A stretch of DNA of 15,521 bases, from NCBI GenBank assembly GCA_036562265.1, contig DATCKS010000328.1, positions 1-15,521 of the forward strand, given 5' to 3'. The translations under genes were made by a program, and so were the position numbers. The notes under the pieces are model-generated. The model was not told the DNA's origin and searched no databases. It worked only from the letters and a program-made list of their open reading frames with translations. This document shows, one piece after another, positions 15,250 to 15,521 of the stretch (the first letter of the stretch is position 1; each line of letters starts with the position of its first letter). The DNA is from DASVDK01 sp036562265 [NCBI: Thermodesulfobacteriota bacterium] (lineage in GTDB: Bacteria; DASVDK01).

Positions 15250-15521
15250 TCCCGTCCCTCCAGAGCATTCAGACGGCCGGATGGGACGTCGTCCCGATCC
15301 TCGGGCCGATGCTCGTCGTCACGCTCACGGCGCTCATCGCGCTCGGGCTCGACCTCGTCCCGTCGGCGGGCAAGAAGGCGCACGTCGCCTACCTGTCGCT
15401 CTTCGGCACGCTCTGCGCCATGCTCCTCGCCTTCGTCTTCTACGACGCGGTCGGGGAGAGCCAGCAGTACGTCTTCGCCGACGCGGTCGTCATGGACGGC
15501 TTCGCGCTCTTCTTCCACGTC
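15246..15521 (+). CDS. nuoN: NADH-quinone oxidoreductase subunit N, N-terminal part (cut by window end)
   Basis: GTG 15246 overlaps the nuoM stop (GTGA) and opens a frame that stays open to the last base, 92 codons. It reads VIPSLQSIQTAGWDVVPILG, then PMLVVTLTALIALGLDLV and, after a basic loop (SAGKKAHV), AYLSLFGTLCAMLLAFVFY, ending MDGFALFFHV. Two hydrophobic helices followed by the VMDGFALFF segment fit the start of NuoN, the third antiporter-like subunit. Position right after nuoM agrees. The catalytic lysines lie beyond the window. Confidence 0.9.
   Translation, partial: MIPSLQSIQTAGWDVVPILGPMLVVTLTALIALGLDLVPSAGKKAHVAYLSLFGTLCAMLLAFVFYDAVGESQQYVFADAVVMDGFALFFHV

Overview
The window is a very GC-rich stretch of chromosome (strong G/C at third codon positions) from a bacterium with an aerobic-type respiratory chain. 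It holds a complete set of membrane-arm complex I genes, F0 ATP synthase genes with signal-like N-termini on subunits a and c, and a Rex redox repressor. The divergent layout hemL-atpZ-atpI-atpB-atpE <-> nuoA resembles what I recall from Geobacter-type genomes and related deep Gram-negative lineages (Desulfuromonadota, Methylomirabilota/Rokubacteria). The species cannot be fixed from the sequence alone. Nothing points to phage, transposon, CRISPR or plasmid content.

Region 1 (1-4450, all + strand) is a run of housekeeping and accessory genes: the 3' end of uvrA, an AraC-family regulator, a broken DUF2000 gene with two frame lesions and an internal deletion, a small protein with two ClpX-like four-cysteine zinc fingers, DNA-3-methyladenine glycosylase I (tag) overlapping the tRNA-binding chaperone csaA by 4 bp, and an alpha/beta hydrolase.

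Region 2 (4450-8800, - strand) is read right to left: hemL (haem/tetrapyrrole synthesis), atpZ, atpI, atpB, atpE (F0 membrane part and assembly/ion-channel helpers) and rex. hemL and atpZ overlap by one base. A tandem 125-bp structured repeat sits between atpZ and atpI and supplies the last codons of atpZ. A GC-rich hairpin separates atpE from rex, and tandem hairpins sit in the convergent gap between rex and the hydrolase.

Region 3 (8800-15521, + strand) holds a small orphan helical protein, a recognisable promoter, then nuoA-nuoH-nuoJ-nuoK-nuoL-nuoM-nuoN (nuoN cut by the window edge). All seven membrane subunits of complex I are consecutive, with nuoB, C, D, E, F, G and I absent between them. 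The genes together make the membrane sectors of the proton- (or ion-) pumping machinery, plus a haem precursor enzyme and an NADH/NAD+ sensor. A TTGTGAA/TTCACAA Rex-type half-site occurs at both the hemL and nuoA promoters, which suggests, but does not prove, that Rex ties the two divergent blocks together.
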